A DNA stretch of 64,000 nucleotides from Chryseobacterium defluvii (GTDB lineage Bacteria; Bacteroidota; Bacteroidia; Flavobacteriales; Weeksellaceae), in the NCBI RefSeq assembly GCF_014204415.1, contig NZ_JACHLE010000001.1, positions 620,001 through 684,000 on the forward strand. The letters run 5' to 3'. The notes under the pieces were generated by a model. The model was not told the origin of the DNA. It ran no database searches and saw only the letters and a program-made list of their open reading frames with translations. The position numbers were made by a program, and so were the translations under genes. The stretch's first letter is position 1. Each line of letters starts with the position of its first letter. This document shows positions 48,396 through 57,329 of this stretch, in pieces.

Positions 48396-51173
48396 ATGTA
48401 TATGAATGTAAAAATATCAAGAAGTTTGGGAGTAATTGCCGTTCTTTATTTTACGGCAAACTTCAGTGCACAGAAGAAAGATACCGTACTCAAAGAGAAG
48501 AAGATTGAGGAAGTAGTATTGATAGGGTATGGATCAGTTAAGAAACAAAGCCTTACAAGTGCTGTATCCACTGTAAAGGCTGATGCTTTTCAGGACAGGC
48601 CTATTTCCAATGTGGCTCAGGCCTTGCAGGGTAATGCTGCCGGGGTGAATGTGGTGCAGCCATCGGGTAAACCCGGTGCCGTTCTGGATGTTAAGATCAG
48701 GGGAAATACCTCTATTTTATCAAACTCTACTCCTCTATACGTTATTGATGGTTTGCAAACCAACGACCTGAATGGGATTAATACGGATGATATTGTGGAA
48801 ATGACCGTTCTGAAGGACGCAACTTCCACCGCTATTTATGGTATTAACGGTTCAAATGGTGTGGTTCTTATTACAACAAAAAGAGGTAAGCTGAATAAAA
48901 GCCAGCTTGGATTTAATGCTTTCTGGGGCTTCTCCAAGCAGGTGGATAATATAGATGTCCTCAATCTCGATCAGTACAAAACATTGATGGGGGAAGTCAA
49001 TCCATCCTATCTTACAACAATTAATAACCCGATGTATGCGGGAATTAATACCAATTGGAGAGACGAGGTATACCAAAACGGGTTTGACCAGAATTATAAC
49101 GTTAATTACTCATTCGGAAACGAAAATATTAAAGCTTACACTTCATTAGGATATCAGGGAATAGACGGTATCATTAAACCCGCAAGATTTGACAGGATCT
49201 CTGCCAAGTTTAATCTGGATGCCAATATTTTCAGATGGATGAAGTTCAATACAAGCTTAAGTTATATTAAAACAGATTTAAGCAATACGTCGGACAATTT
49301 AAGTACGGCAAGAGGGGGAGTCGTGCTTTCAGCCTTAAATACGCCAGGCTTTTTGCCTGTGTATGGTTCGGATGTGAAAATTATTCCTACGGATAGTAAC
49401 GGCAATACCCAGCCGGGTTATTTGCCGGGGCAGTTTACCCCGAATCCGTTCCAGTCCTCATGGGAAAACCCGGTAGCTTATCAGTCGAAACTGGATAAGA
49501 CATGGGATCATAGATTTATGAGTATTTTTGGGCTGGATATTACTTTAGCCAAGAACCTGACCTTCAAACCTACTATTTCATTAGATTTTGTAGATACGAA
49601 AAATACGAACTTCATTAATGCCTACGAAACCAGCTATGGAAGGGCTGAAAAAGGAACCGGAAGACTCAATTACAGTACCTGGCAGAATTTACTTTATGAA
49701 GGAACACTTAATTATACCATTAAGTCGAACAAGCACGATCTTGCCTTTTTATTGGGAGGAAATGTAAGGGATGGCAAATATATCCTTAACAGCAAATGGG
49801 GGTCAAGATTCCCTGAAGATGTAAGGACATTCATATATGATCAGGCAGAACAACAGCATTACAATTACAGGGCTACAGACCTGAGAGAAGTATCCGGCTT
49901 TTTAAGAGGGATCTATACTTTTGATAATAAGTACACCGTGATGGGGATCTTTAAGGCCCAGGCCTCTTCAGCTTTGGCAAAAGGAAATAAATGGGGGTAT
50001 TTTCCGGGAGTTTCCGCAGCGTGGGTAATTTCCAATGAGGATTTCTTAAAAGATAATTCCTTCATCAATTATCTGAAACTGAGAGGAGGCTGGGGGAAAG
50101 CAGGAAATGCATCAGGACTTCCATCTCCGTACGTTTCCTATTATTTAGAACGATATGATGAACTGGGGCCTGGTTTTGCTCCTAAGCCTATTCAATACTC
50201 CAACTCCGGTCTTTCGTGGGAAACAACAACAGATACCAATGTTGGTCTGGATCTGAATGTATTGAATAACAGGATCAGATTTTCTGTAGATGCCTATAAA
50301 CGAAAAACGGATGACGTAATTGCAGCAATTACTTTCTTAACAGATTATCCATACTATACCAATGCCGGTTCAATTGAGAATAAAGGGCTTGAATTTACTT
50401 TAAATACATCCAATATTAAAACAGGAGATTTCACTTGGGATACTTCATTCAATATTTCTTTTGTGAAGAATAAGATCTTAGGGATCAATTATGTGCCTGT
50501 TCATTATGCAGCATATAATGAGACCGTTGGAGAGAATATTGTCAGATTTTCCCCGGATCTTCCTGTAGGAGCATTTTACGGATATGTGACCAATGGGGTG
50601 AACCCGGCAAACGGAAGCCAGCAATATAAAGACCTTAATGGCAATGGTTATTTTGATACGGGAGACAGAACCATTCTTGGAAATCCTAATCCTGATTATA
50701 CCTTTGGGTTCTCAAACAGTTTCAAATATAAGGGGGCTTATCTGGATGTTTTAATCACAGGTTCTCAGGGGAATGAAATTTTTAATGCTTCCAGACTTGA
50801 CCTTGAGTTGATGAATGATTTCAAGAATCAATCGACAGCAGTGCTTAACAGATGGACTACACCGGGGCAAATTACAGATGTTCCTAAAGCCAATGATCCT
50901 GAATCTTTACATATTTCCGACAGATTTGTAGAGGATGGGTCTTATGTAAGACTAAAAGCTGTTACACTAGGATATAACTTTAAGAATCTTTTCAAAGGGG
51001 TTTCCAATGTGAATTTCTATATCACCGGACAAAACCTTTATACCTGGACAAATTACACGGGATTTGACCCTGAAGTGAATGCTTTTACAACGACTCCGGG
51101 AGTTTCCGGCATTGATTATGGAACATATCCACAGGTAAGGACCTTTATTTTTGGTATCAAAACAACTTTCTAA
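48396..51173 (+). CDS. SusC/RagA TonB-linked outer-membrane transporter
   Basis: A 925-aa outer-membrane barrel that imports oligosaccharides with its SusD partner. After the signal peptide (FTANFSAQ) the protein goes straight to the TonB box region KIEEVVLIGYG and the plug domain (DRPISNVAQALQG, TPLYVIDGLQTND, KDATSTAIYG). The usual N-terminal carboxypeptidase-regulatory-like domain is missing, which explains the short length. The barrel ends in FIFGIKTTF with a terminal Phe. The ATG at 48396 or the one at 48402 may be used; the shorter form gives a cleaner signal peptide. Confidence 0.93.
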   Translation: MYMNVKISRSLGVIAVLYFTANFSAQKKDTVLKEKKIEEVVLIGYGSVKKQSLTSAVSTVKADAFQDRPISNVAQALQGNAAGVNVVQPSGKPGAVLDVKIRGNTSILSNSTPLYVIDGLQTNDLNGINTDDIVEMTVLKDATSTAIYGINGSNGVVLITTKRGKLNKSQLGFNAFWGFSKQVDNIDVLNLDQYKTLMGEVNPSYLTTINNPMYAGINTNWRDEVYQNGFDQNYNVNYSFGNENIKAYTSLGYQGIDGIIKPARFDRISAKFNLDANIFRWMKFNTSLSYIKTDLSNTSDNLSTARGGVVLSALNTPGFLPVYGSDVKIIPTDSNGNTQPGYLPGQFTPNPFQSSWENPVAYQSKLDKTWDHRFMSIFGLDITLAKNLTFKPTISLDFVDTKNTNFINAYETSYGRAEKGTGRLNYSTWQNLLYEGTLNYTIKSNKHDLAFLLGGNVRDGKYILNSKWGSRFPEDVRTFIYDQAEQQHYNYRATDLREVSGFLRGIYTFDNKYTVMGIFKAQASSALAKGNKWGYFPGVSAAWVISNEDFLKDNSFINYLKLRGGWGKAGNASGLPSPYVSYYLERYDELGPGFAPKPIQYSNSGLSWETTTDTNVGLDLNVLNNRIRFSVDAYKRKTDDVIAAITFLTDYPYYTNAGSIENKGLEFTLNTSNIKTGDFTWDTSFNISFVKNKILGINYVPVHYAAYNETVGENIVRFSPDLPVGAFYGYVTNGVNPANGSQQYKDLNGNGYFDTGDRTILGNPNPDYTFGFSNSFKYKGAYLDVLITGSQGNEIFNASRLDLELMNDFKNQSTAVLNRWTTPGQITDVPKANDPESLHISDRFVEDGSYVRLKAVTLGYNFKNLFKGVSNVNFYITGQNLYTWTNYTGFDPEVNAFTTTPGVSGIDYGTYPQVRTFIFGIKTTF

Positions 51174-51184
51174 ATTATTTCAAA

Positions 51185-52633
51185 ATGAAACTTAAAAGAT
51201 ATACATATATAGCTTCATTAACAGCAGCAGCCTTTTTTACCCTGACCTCCTGTTCACAATATCTGGATACAGAACCTATTTCTGATCTTGCGACCAATCC
51301 GGCATATCCAATTAAAGACGCTGCAGATGCTGAAGCTAAGATGGTAACAATATATTCTGATTTCGGAAATGAATACTGGCAGCTTGATTATTTCTTTAAT
51401 GGCGACGCTCAGACAGATATTTCATATGCCGGAGCAGATAATGTCCAGAACTTTCAAATGGATGAGTACAGAATTCTGGCATCTAATACTAATGTAAACC
51501 GGGATTGGGTTTATTTAAATACCTTTATTGATCATTGTAATAAGATCTTGAACTATGTGGATGGGGTTTCAGATCCCGCTCTTACTTCTTCAAGAAAAAA
51601 TGAAATGAAGGCGGAAGCTGCCATTTTCAGATCCATGTACTGGCTCCAGATGGCTCAGATATGGGGTGATAGTCCTTTGGTAACCTTAGCTGTTATTGAT
51701 GTTAATGCCGATAACTTTAACGAAGTATATTCTCAACTATATCCTTCAAGAAAACCTATTGCAGAAGTTTACAACAGGATTATTGCAGATCTTGAAGGAG
51801 CAGTAGCCAACGCTCCCGCTTCCTCTCAAAAATTTAAAGCTAATAAAGGAGCGGCGTATACACTTTTAGCTAAAGCCTATGCAACAAAACCGAATCCGGA
51901 CTGGACCAAAGTAAAGCAGAATTGTGATCTGGCGATGGGACAGGGGTATTCATTACTTCCTGTATATGATAATTTGTTCGATGGAGCTCATGAAGGAAAT
52001 GCTGAATCTATTTGGGAAGTTAATGGAGATCCAGGAACCTTTTATGCTTGGGGAACATTCATGTTCACAGGAACAGACTGGAAAAAATTTAACGTTCCTT
52101 CCAATGATCTGGTAAAAACCTTTAACGATGCAGGTGATACCCAGCGATTGAACAGTACCGTTTCATTTTCATCGGTAACATGGGCAGATACGTACTGGCC
52201 AAGCAATAATTATCCGTTCATGAAAAAAATGCGTTTGACAGACGGAAACCAGAACTTTTATCTCCTGAGATATGCAGACCTGTTATTGCTTAAAGCAGAA
52301 GCGAATGTGCAAACCGGGGATCTTTCAGGAGCGGCTGCACTTGTTAATCAGGTAAGGGCTAGAGTGGGATTATCTCCTGTAAGCATCGCATCTGCAGAAG
52401 ACGGGATCAATAAAATATTACTCGAAAGAAAAATGGAATTAGCCTTTGAAGGGCACAGATGGTTCGATCTGAAAAGGACGGGAAAAGCCGTTTCAATTCT
52501 TTCACAGCAGAAGAACGGAAGCGGAACCATTTTACCATATGCTGCAAATATCAATCAAAACAGGTTGTTGTGGCCAATTCCACAGGCGCAGATGGATAAA
52601 AACTCTAACCTTACTCAAAATCCAGGTTATTAA
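51185..52633 (+). CDS. SusD/RagB-type glycan-binding lipoprotein
   Basis: A 482-aa surface lipoprotein (lipobox LTSC) that caps the SusC transporter and binds the polysaccharide. It begins with the typical YLDTEPISDLATNPAY, has helix pairs of the TPR-like SusD core (AEAAIFRSMYWLQMAQIWGD), and ends with RKMELAFEGHRWFDLKRTGK and the NQNRLLWPIPQAQMDKN segment, conserved C-terminal SusD features. It is 11 bases downstream of SusC. Confidence 0.94.
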   Translation: MKLKRYTYIASLTAAAFFTLTSCSQYLDTEPISDLATNPAYPIKDAADAEAKMVTIYSDFGNEYWQLDYFFNGDAQTDISYAGADNVQNFQMDEYRILASNTNVNRDWVYLNTFIDHCNKILNYVDGVSDPALTSSRKNEMKAEAAIFRSMYWLQMAQIWGDSPLVTLAVIDVNADNFNEVYSQLYPSRKPIAEVYNRIIADLEGAVANAPASSQKFKANKGAAYTLLAKAYATKPNPDWTKVKQNCDLAMGQGYSLLPVYDNLFDGAHEGNAESIWEVNGDPGTFYAWGTFMFTGTDWKKFNVPSNDLVKTFNDAGDTQRLNSTVSFSSVTWADTYWPSNNYPFMKKMRLTDGNQNFYLLRYADLLLLKAEANVQTGDLSGAAALVNQVRARVGLSPVSIASAEDGINKILLERKMELAFEGHRWFDLKRTGKAVSILSQQKNGSGTILPYAANINQNRLLWPIPQAQMDKNSNLTQNPGY

Positions 52634-52638
52634 AAAAT

Positions 52639-54066
52639 ATGAAGTTTCACAACTTATATAGTTTCTTTTTTAAAAGTACCACACTTTGTGGTGTGGTGCT
52701 TTTATCCTTATCATCTTGCGGGTCTCAACAGTCCGGTAAAGGGAATGAGGTTAAGGTTTGGCTCACTAAAGGTGATGAAAGCATAAAGTTGCAGCAGCAG
52801 GCATCTGCCGGTTTTGTAAATAATTCAGATAACATTCAGAATATTGAAATAGATGAGACCCAAAAATTTCAATATGTTGACGGTTTCGGATATACACTTA
52901 CTGGTGGGAGCGTTGAAGTGATCAACAGGCTTTCTGCGGCAAAAAGAAAAGCTTTACTCAATGAACTTTTCGGGAATGATAAGAATTCTATTTCTGTAAG
53001 CTATCTGAGGTTGAGCGTAGGTGCTTCCGATCTTGATGGTGAGGTTTTTTCATATGATGACCTTCCGGCAGGGCAGACGGATCCTTCACTTTCCAAATTT
53101 AGTCTGGCACGGGATAAAGACCTGATTGCCATGTTAAAAGAAATTCTGGCTATCAATCCTGAAATTAAGATCATTGCAGCGCCATGGTCAGCCCCTGTGT
53201 GGATGAAAGACAACGGGAAATCGATAGGAGGTAGTTTAAAACCTGAATTTTATGGAACATATGCCAATTATTTCGTGAAATATATTCAGGGAATGAAAAA
53301 AGAAGGTATTACCATAGATGCCATCACCCCTCAGAATGAACCTTTACACCCTGGAAACAATCCAAGTTTGTATATGCCTTCCGACCAGCAGAGAGACTTT
53401 ATCAAAAATCATATGGGACCGGCATTTAAGGCAAACGGGATCAAGACGAAAATCGTAGTCTATGATCACAATTGCAATAAACCGGAATATGCCACCAATA
53501 TCCTGAGTGATCCAGAAGCCAACAAATATGTGGATGGTTCCGCTTTCCATTTATATGAAGGAGACATATCTGCTCTAAGCACTGTTCACAATGTTTTTCC
53601 CGATAAGAATCTGTATTTTACAGAGCAATGGACCGGAGCTAAGGGTACCTTTAACGAAGACCTGAACTGGCACACCAAAAATGTGATCATCGGTTCTATG
53701 AGGAACTGGAGTAAGATCGCATTAGAATGGAATGTAGCCAATGATCCGCAATACAGGCCACATACCGATGGCGGCTGTACGGAATGTAAAGGGGCCATTA
53801 CCGTTTCAGATTCTGAAAATTTTACCAGAAATGTTTCTTACTACATTATCGCGCATGCTTCCAAATTCATTCCCGCAAATTCACAGAGAATAGGATCTAC
53901 ACAGACGGAAAACCTTTCGACAGGAGCATTTAGGACTCCTGCGGGGAAGATTGTGCTGATTATACAGAATGGGGCTCAAAACGAAGAAAAATTCAATATT
54001 AAATATAAAGAAAAAACAGCAAGGGTAAGCATTCCGGGAAATTCTGTTGCCACTTACGTTTTTTAA
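52639..54066 (+). CDS. GH30 glycoside hydrolase, lipoprotein
   Basis: A 475-aa lipoprotein (lipobox SLSSC, Cys27) of family GH30, probably an endo-beta-1,6-glucanase or related glucosidase. Acid/base E234 in TPQNEPLHP and nucleophile E329 in YFTEQWTG are present. The barrel starts with YVDGFGYTLTGG, and a small beta-domain at the C-terminus ends SIPGNSVATYVF. It lies five bases after the SusD gene. A second GH30 in the locus differs in sequence and in export signal. Confidence 0.9.
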   Translation: MKFHNLYSFFFKSTTLCGVVLLSLSSCGSQQSGKGNEVKVWLTKGDESIKLQQQASAGFVNNSDNIQNIEIDETQKFQYVDGFGYTLTGGSVEVINRLSAAKRKALLNELFGNDKNSISVSYLRLSVGASDLDGEVFSYDDLPAGQTDPSLSKFSLARDKDLIAMLKEILAINPEIKIIAAPWSAPVWMKDNGKSIGGSLKPEFYGTYANYFVKYIQGMKKEGITIDAITPQNEPLHPGNNPSLYMPSDQQRDFIKNHMGPAFKANGIKTKIVVYDHNCNKPEYATNILSDPEANKYVDGSAFHLYEGDISALSTVHNVFPDKNLYFTEQWTGAKGTFNEDLNWHTKNVIIGSMRNWSKIALEWNVANDPQYRPHTDGGCTECKGAITVSDSENFTRNVSYYIIAHASKFIPANSQRIGSTQTENLSTGAFRTPAGKIVLIIQNGAQNEEKFNIKYKEKTARVSIPGNSVATYVF

Positions 54067-54075
54067 CCATATAGT

Positions 54076-56298
54076 ATGAAGAAAAGATATCTTTTATTAC
54101 TGTTTGCAATATTCGGGATCAGTGCTTCCGGACAGAAAACAACCGATCAGAAGGTCACTGAGCTTCTGTCTAAAATGACATTGGAGGAAAAAATTGGCCA
54201 GCTGGTTCAGTATAGTGGTTTTGAATATGCCACAGGTCCTCAGAACTCCAATTCTGCAACAGTTTTAGAAGAAATAAAAAAAGGAAAAGTAGGTTCCATG
54301 CTCAATGTAACAGGTGTGGAGGAGACCACTGCTTTTCAGAAGCTGGCTTTGCAGTCCAGATTAAAAATCCCGTTACTCTTTGGTCAGGATGTTATTCATG
54401 GGTACAGAACCACATTTCCGGTAAATCTGGGGCAGGCCGCAAGCTGGGATCTGGGTTTAATTGAGAAGTCTGAAAGAATTGCCGCCACGGAAGCCTCTGC
54501 ATATGGAATCCACTGGACGTTTGCTCCTATGGTAGACGTAGCAAGAGATCCGAGATGGGGCAGAGTGATGGAAGGTTCCGGAGAAGATACTTATCTGGGA
54601 ACACAGATCGCTTTAGCGAGAATCAGGGGTTTTCAGGGAAAAGGTCTTGGAAACCTGGATGCCATAATGGCCTGTGCAAAACATTTTGCAGCGTATGGAG
54701 CGGCAGTCGGCGGAAGAGATTATAATTCCGTGGATATGAGTTTAAGGCAACTGAATGAGACCTATCTGCCTCCGTTCAAAGCAGCAGCGGAAGCAGGAGT
54801 AGCCACCTTTATGAATTCTTTCAATGATATCAACGGAATTCCTGCGACCGCCAATCAATATATTTTAAGAGATCTGTTGAAAGGCAAGTGGAACTATAAA
54901 GGTTTTGTAGTTTCAGATTGGGGGAGCATCGGGGAAATGGTTCCTCATGGCTATGCAAAAGATAATAAAGAAGCTGCGGAAAGAGCCATTCTGGCCGGAA
55001 GCGATATGGATATGGAAAGCCGTTCTTATATGGCTGAGCTTCCGAAACTGGTACAGGAAGGGAAAGTGAATGTAAAATTCATTGATGATGCGGCAAGAAG
55101 GATCTTAACCAAGAAATTTGAAATGGGGTTGTTTGATGATCCTTTTAGATTCAGCAACGAGAACAGGCAGAAAGAACAGCTTAATAATCCCGAGCACAGG
55201 AAATTCGGCAGGGAATTCGGATCAAAAAGTATGGTTTTATTAAAAAATCAGAACACTATCCTTCCGCTTTCGAGATCCACTAAAACAGTGGCCTTAATTG
55301 GCCCTTTTGGTAAGGAAACTGCTGCTAATCATGGATTTTGGTCTATAGCGTTCAAAGATGATGATCAGAGAATTATAACCCAGTTTGACGGAATTAAAAA
55401 TCAGCTGGATAAAACTTCTACTTTACTTTATGCAAAAGGCTGCAATGTGGATGATCAGGACAGATCTATGTTTGCTGAAGCCATAGAGACGGCTAAAAAG
55501 GCAGATGTAGTGATCATGACCTTAGGAGAAGGGCATGCGATGAGCGGTGAGGCAAAAAGCAGAAGCAATATTCATTTTTCTGGAGTTCAGGAAGACCTGT
55601 TGAAAGAAATTGCCAAAACAGGAAAGCCTATTGTATTGATGATAAATGCCGGAAGGCCCCTTGTTTTTGACTGGGCATCGGATCATATTCCTGCTATTCT
55701 GTATAGCTGGTGGCTGGGAACAGAAGCCGGGAATTCCATTGCTGATGTGCTTTTCGGGACTGTGAATCCGGGCGGGAAATTACCGATGAGTTTTCCGAGA
55801 ACGGAAGGGCAGATCCCGGTATATTATAATTACTACAACACGGGGAGACCCGCAAAGAATAATACGGACAGGAATTATGTTTCGGCCTATATAGACCTGG
55901 ATAATGATCCGAAATTCCCTTTCGGATATGGCTTAAGCTATACTCAATTCAAATATTCCGATATGATTTTGAGCTCAACAAGCCTTAAAGGCAGCCAGAC
56001 TTTAACTATTACGGTGAATGTCTCAAATACGGGAAACCATGATGGAGAAGAGGTAGTACAGCTTTATATCAGGGATGTATTCGGAAAAGTAGTAAGACCG
56101 GTAAAAGAACTGAAAGGCTTTCAGAAAATATTTATAAAAAAAAGAGAAAGCAAAACGGTAAATTTTAAGATCACCCCTGAAAACTTAAAATTCTATGATA
56201 ATGACCTGAATTATGACTGGGAAAGTGGTGAATTTGATATTATGATAGGCACCAGCTCTCAGGATGTTCAGACCAAAAGAATTAATTGGGTGAAATAA
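54076..56298 (+). CDS. GH3 beta-glucosidase, exported
   Basis: A 740-aa enzyme of the BglX type with signal peptide ending SASGQ. The nucleophile is D281 in GFVVSDWGSIGE; the N-terminal barrel contains FGQDVIHGYRTTFP and KHFAAYGAAVGGRDYN, and the C-terminal half holds the alpha/beta sandwich with TLGEGHAMSGEAKSR, FPFGYGLSY and a fibronectin III-like end. It would remove terminal glucose from the oligosaccharides made by the GH30 and GH16 enzymes. It lies nine bases downstream of the GH30 gene. Confidence 0.94.
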   Translation: MKKRYLLLLFAIFGISASGQKTTDQKVTELLSKMTLEEKIGQLVQYSGFEYATGPQNSNSATVLEEIKKGKVGSMLNVTGVEETTAFQKLALQSRLKIPLLFGQDVIHGYRTTFPVNLGQAASWDLGLIEKSERIAATEASAYGIHWTFAPMVDVARDPRWGRVMEGSGEDTYLGTQIALARIRGFQGKGLGNLDAIMACAKHFAAYGAAVGGRDYNSVDMSLRQLNETYLPPFKAAAEAGVATFMNSFNDINGIPATANQYILRDLLKGKWNYKGFVVSDWGSIGEMVPHGYAKDNKEAAERAILAGSDMDMESRSYMAELPKLVQEGKVNVKFIDDAARRILTKKFEMGLFDDPFRFSNENRQKEQLNNPEHRKFGREFGSKSMVLLKNQNTILPLSRSTKTVALIGPFGKETAANHGFWSIAFKDDDQRIITQFDGIKNQLDKTSTLLYAKGCNVDDQDRSMFAEAIETAKKADVVIMTLGEGHAMSGEAKSRSNIHFSGVQEDLLKEIAKTGKPIVLMINAGRPLVFDWASDHIPAILYSWWLGTEAGNSIADVLFGTVNPGGKLPMSFPRTEGQIPVYYNYYNTGRPAKNNTDRNYVSAYIDLDNDPKFPFGYGLSYTQFKYSDMILSSTSLKGSQTLTITVNVSNTGNHDGEEVVQLYIRDVFGKVVRPVKELKGFQKIFIKKRESKTVNFKITPENLKFYDNDLNYDWESGEFDIMIGTSSQDVQTKRINWVK

Positions 56299-56302
56299 AT
56301 TA

Positions 56303-56381
56303 TAAGTTATAAATGATGAGTTATGAGTTATTTTTTATCCTGTAAATGGAAACTCTAAACAAAGAACTTTAAACTATAGCT
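56303..56381. repeat. Half-element related to the mnmD hairpin repeat
   Basis: Just after the GH3 stop, words AAGTTATAAATGATGAGTTA and TGAGTT match the vocabulary of the 12832-12956 arms. The second half (AAACTCTAAACAAAGAACTT) does not complement it well, so the hairpin is incomplete. Confidence 0.45.
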
Positions 56382-57206
56382 ATGAAAATCAGATCACAAC
56401 ATATTATTCATTTGTTTGTAGGAGCAGTATTTGCTTTTTCTGTGCTCAACTGTGGATCAGTTAAACCGGATACCAATAAAAAACTGATATGGAGTGATGA
56501 ATTTAATTACAAAGGATTACCCGAACCTTCAAAATGGAACTATGACGTAGGCGGGGACGGATATGGAAACAATGAAGCCCAGTTTTATACCAAAGACCGC
56601 CTTGATAATGCAAGGGTTGAAAATGGAAATCTCGTTATTGAAGCTAAAAAAGAGAACTGGGAAAATAATAAATACACCTCCGCAAGGCTTTTAACCAAAG
56701 GTAAATTTTCATTTCAATACGGAACAATAGAAGTGAGGGCCAAACTTCCAAAAGGAAGGGGAACCTGGCCTGCCATCTGGATGATGAGCGAAAATATGAA
56801 AGAATGGCCGGATGACGGCGAACTTGATATCATGGAACATGTAGGTTTCAATCAGGGATATATCCATGCATCCGTCCATACAAAGAAATACAACCATATC
56901 CAGGGAACACAGAAAACAGATACCATCATCGTAAATGATGCAAGCGAAAAGTTTCATGTATATAAAGCAGACTGGACGCCTGAAAAAATTGATGTATATG
57001 TAGATGATAAAAAATATTTCACCTATGAAAATAAGGAGAAAACCTACGAAGCGTGGCCGTTCGATCAGCCGTATTATATTATTCTGAATCTGGCTGTAGG
57101 TGGATTTTGGGGTGGAAAAGAAGGAATAGATGACAGTATCTTTCCTCAAAAGTATTATATAGATTACGTAAGGGTATATCAAAATTTAAAAGATAATACC
57201 AAATAA
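56382..57206 (+). CDS. GH16 beta-glucanase (laminarinase-like), lipoprotein
   Basis: A 274-aa lipoprotein (lipobox VLNC, Cys24) of family GH16. The catalytic signature GELDIMEHVG gives E147, D149 and E152. Other features are LIWSDEFNYKGLP, NNEAQFYTKDR, RLLTKGKFSFQYG and the C-terminal YYIILNLAVGGFW. Such enzymes cleave beta-1,3 or mixed beta-1,3/1,4 glucans. It shares the direction of the locus but is separated from GH3 and the second GH30 by intergenic repeats. Confidence 0.93.
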   Translation: MKIRSQHIIHLFVGAVFAFSVLNCGSVKPDTNKKLIWSDEFNYKGLPEPSKWNYDVGGDGYGNNEAQFYTKDRLDNARVENGNLVIEAKKENWENNKYTSARLLTKGKFSFQYGTIEVRAKLPKGRGTWPAIWMMSENMKEWPDDGELDIMEHVGFNQGYIHASVHTKKYNHIQGTQKTDTIIVNDASEKFHVYKADWTPEKIDVYVDDKKYFTYENKEKTYEAWPFDQPYYIILNLAVGGFWGGKEGIDDSIFPQKYYIDYVRVYQNLKDNTK

Positions 57207-57228
57207 AAAGTAAAAAGAAATAAAAATT

Positions 57229-57281
57229 CCCCTCCTCCGGAGGGGTGGCAAAAATTTGAAAAAATTTTTGCCGGGGTGGTT
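57229..57281. repeat. Flavobacterial intergenic repeat with two hairpins
   Basis: CCCCTCCTCCGGAGGGG (57229-57245) followed by GGCAAAAATTTGAAAAAATT and its closing arm (57247-57272), then GGGGTGGTTCC. I recognise this CCTCC/GGAGG plus GGCAAAAATT type as a repeat dispersed between genes in flavobacterial genomes. Confidence 0.65.
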
Positions 57282-57329
57282 CCTAAGAAGCATCACTCCT
57301 ATGACTTTAACTAAAAAAAGCAGGAAAAT

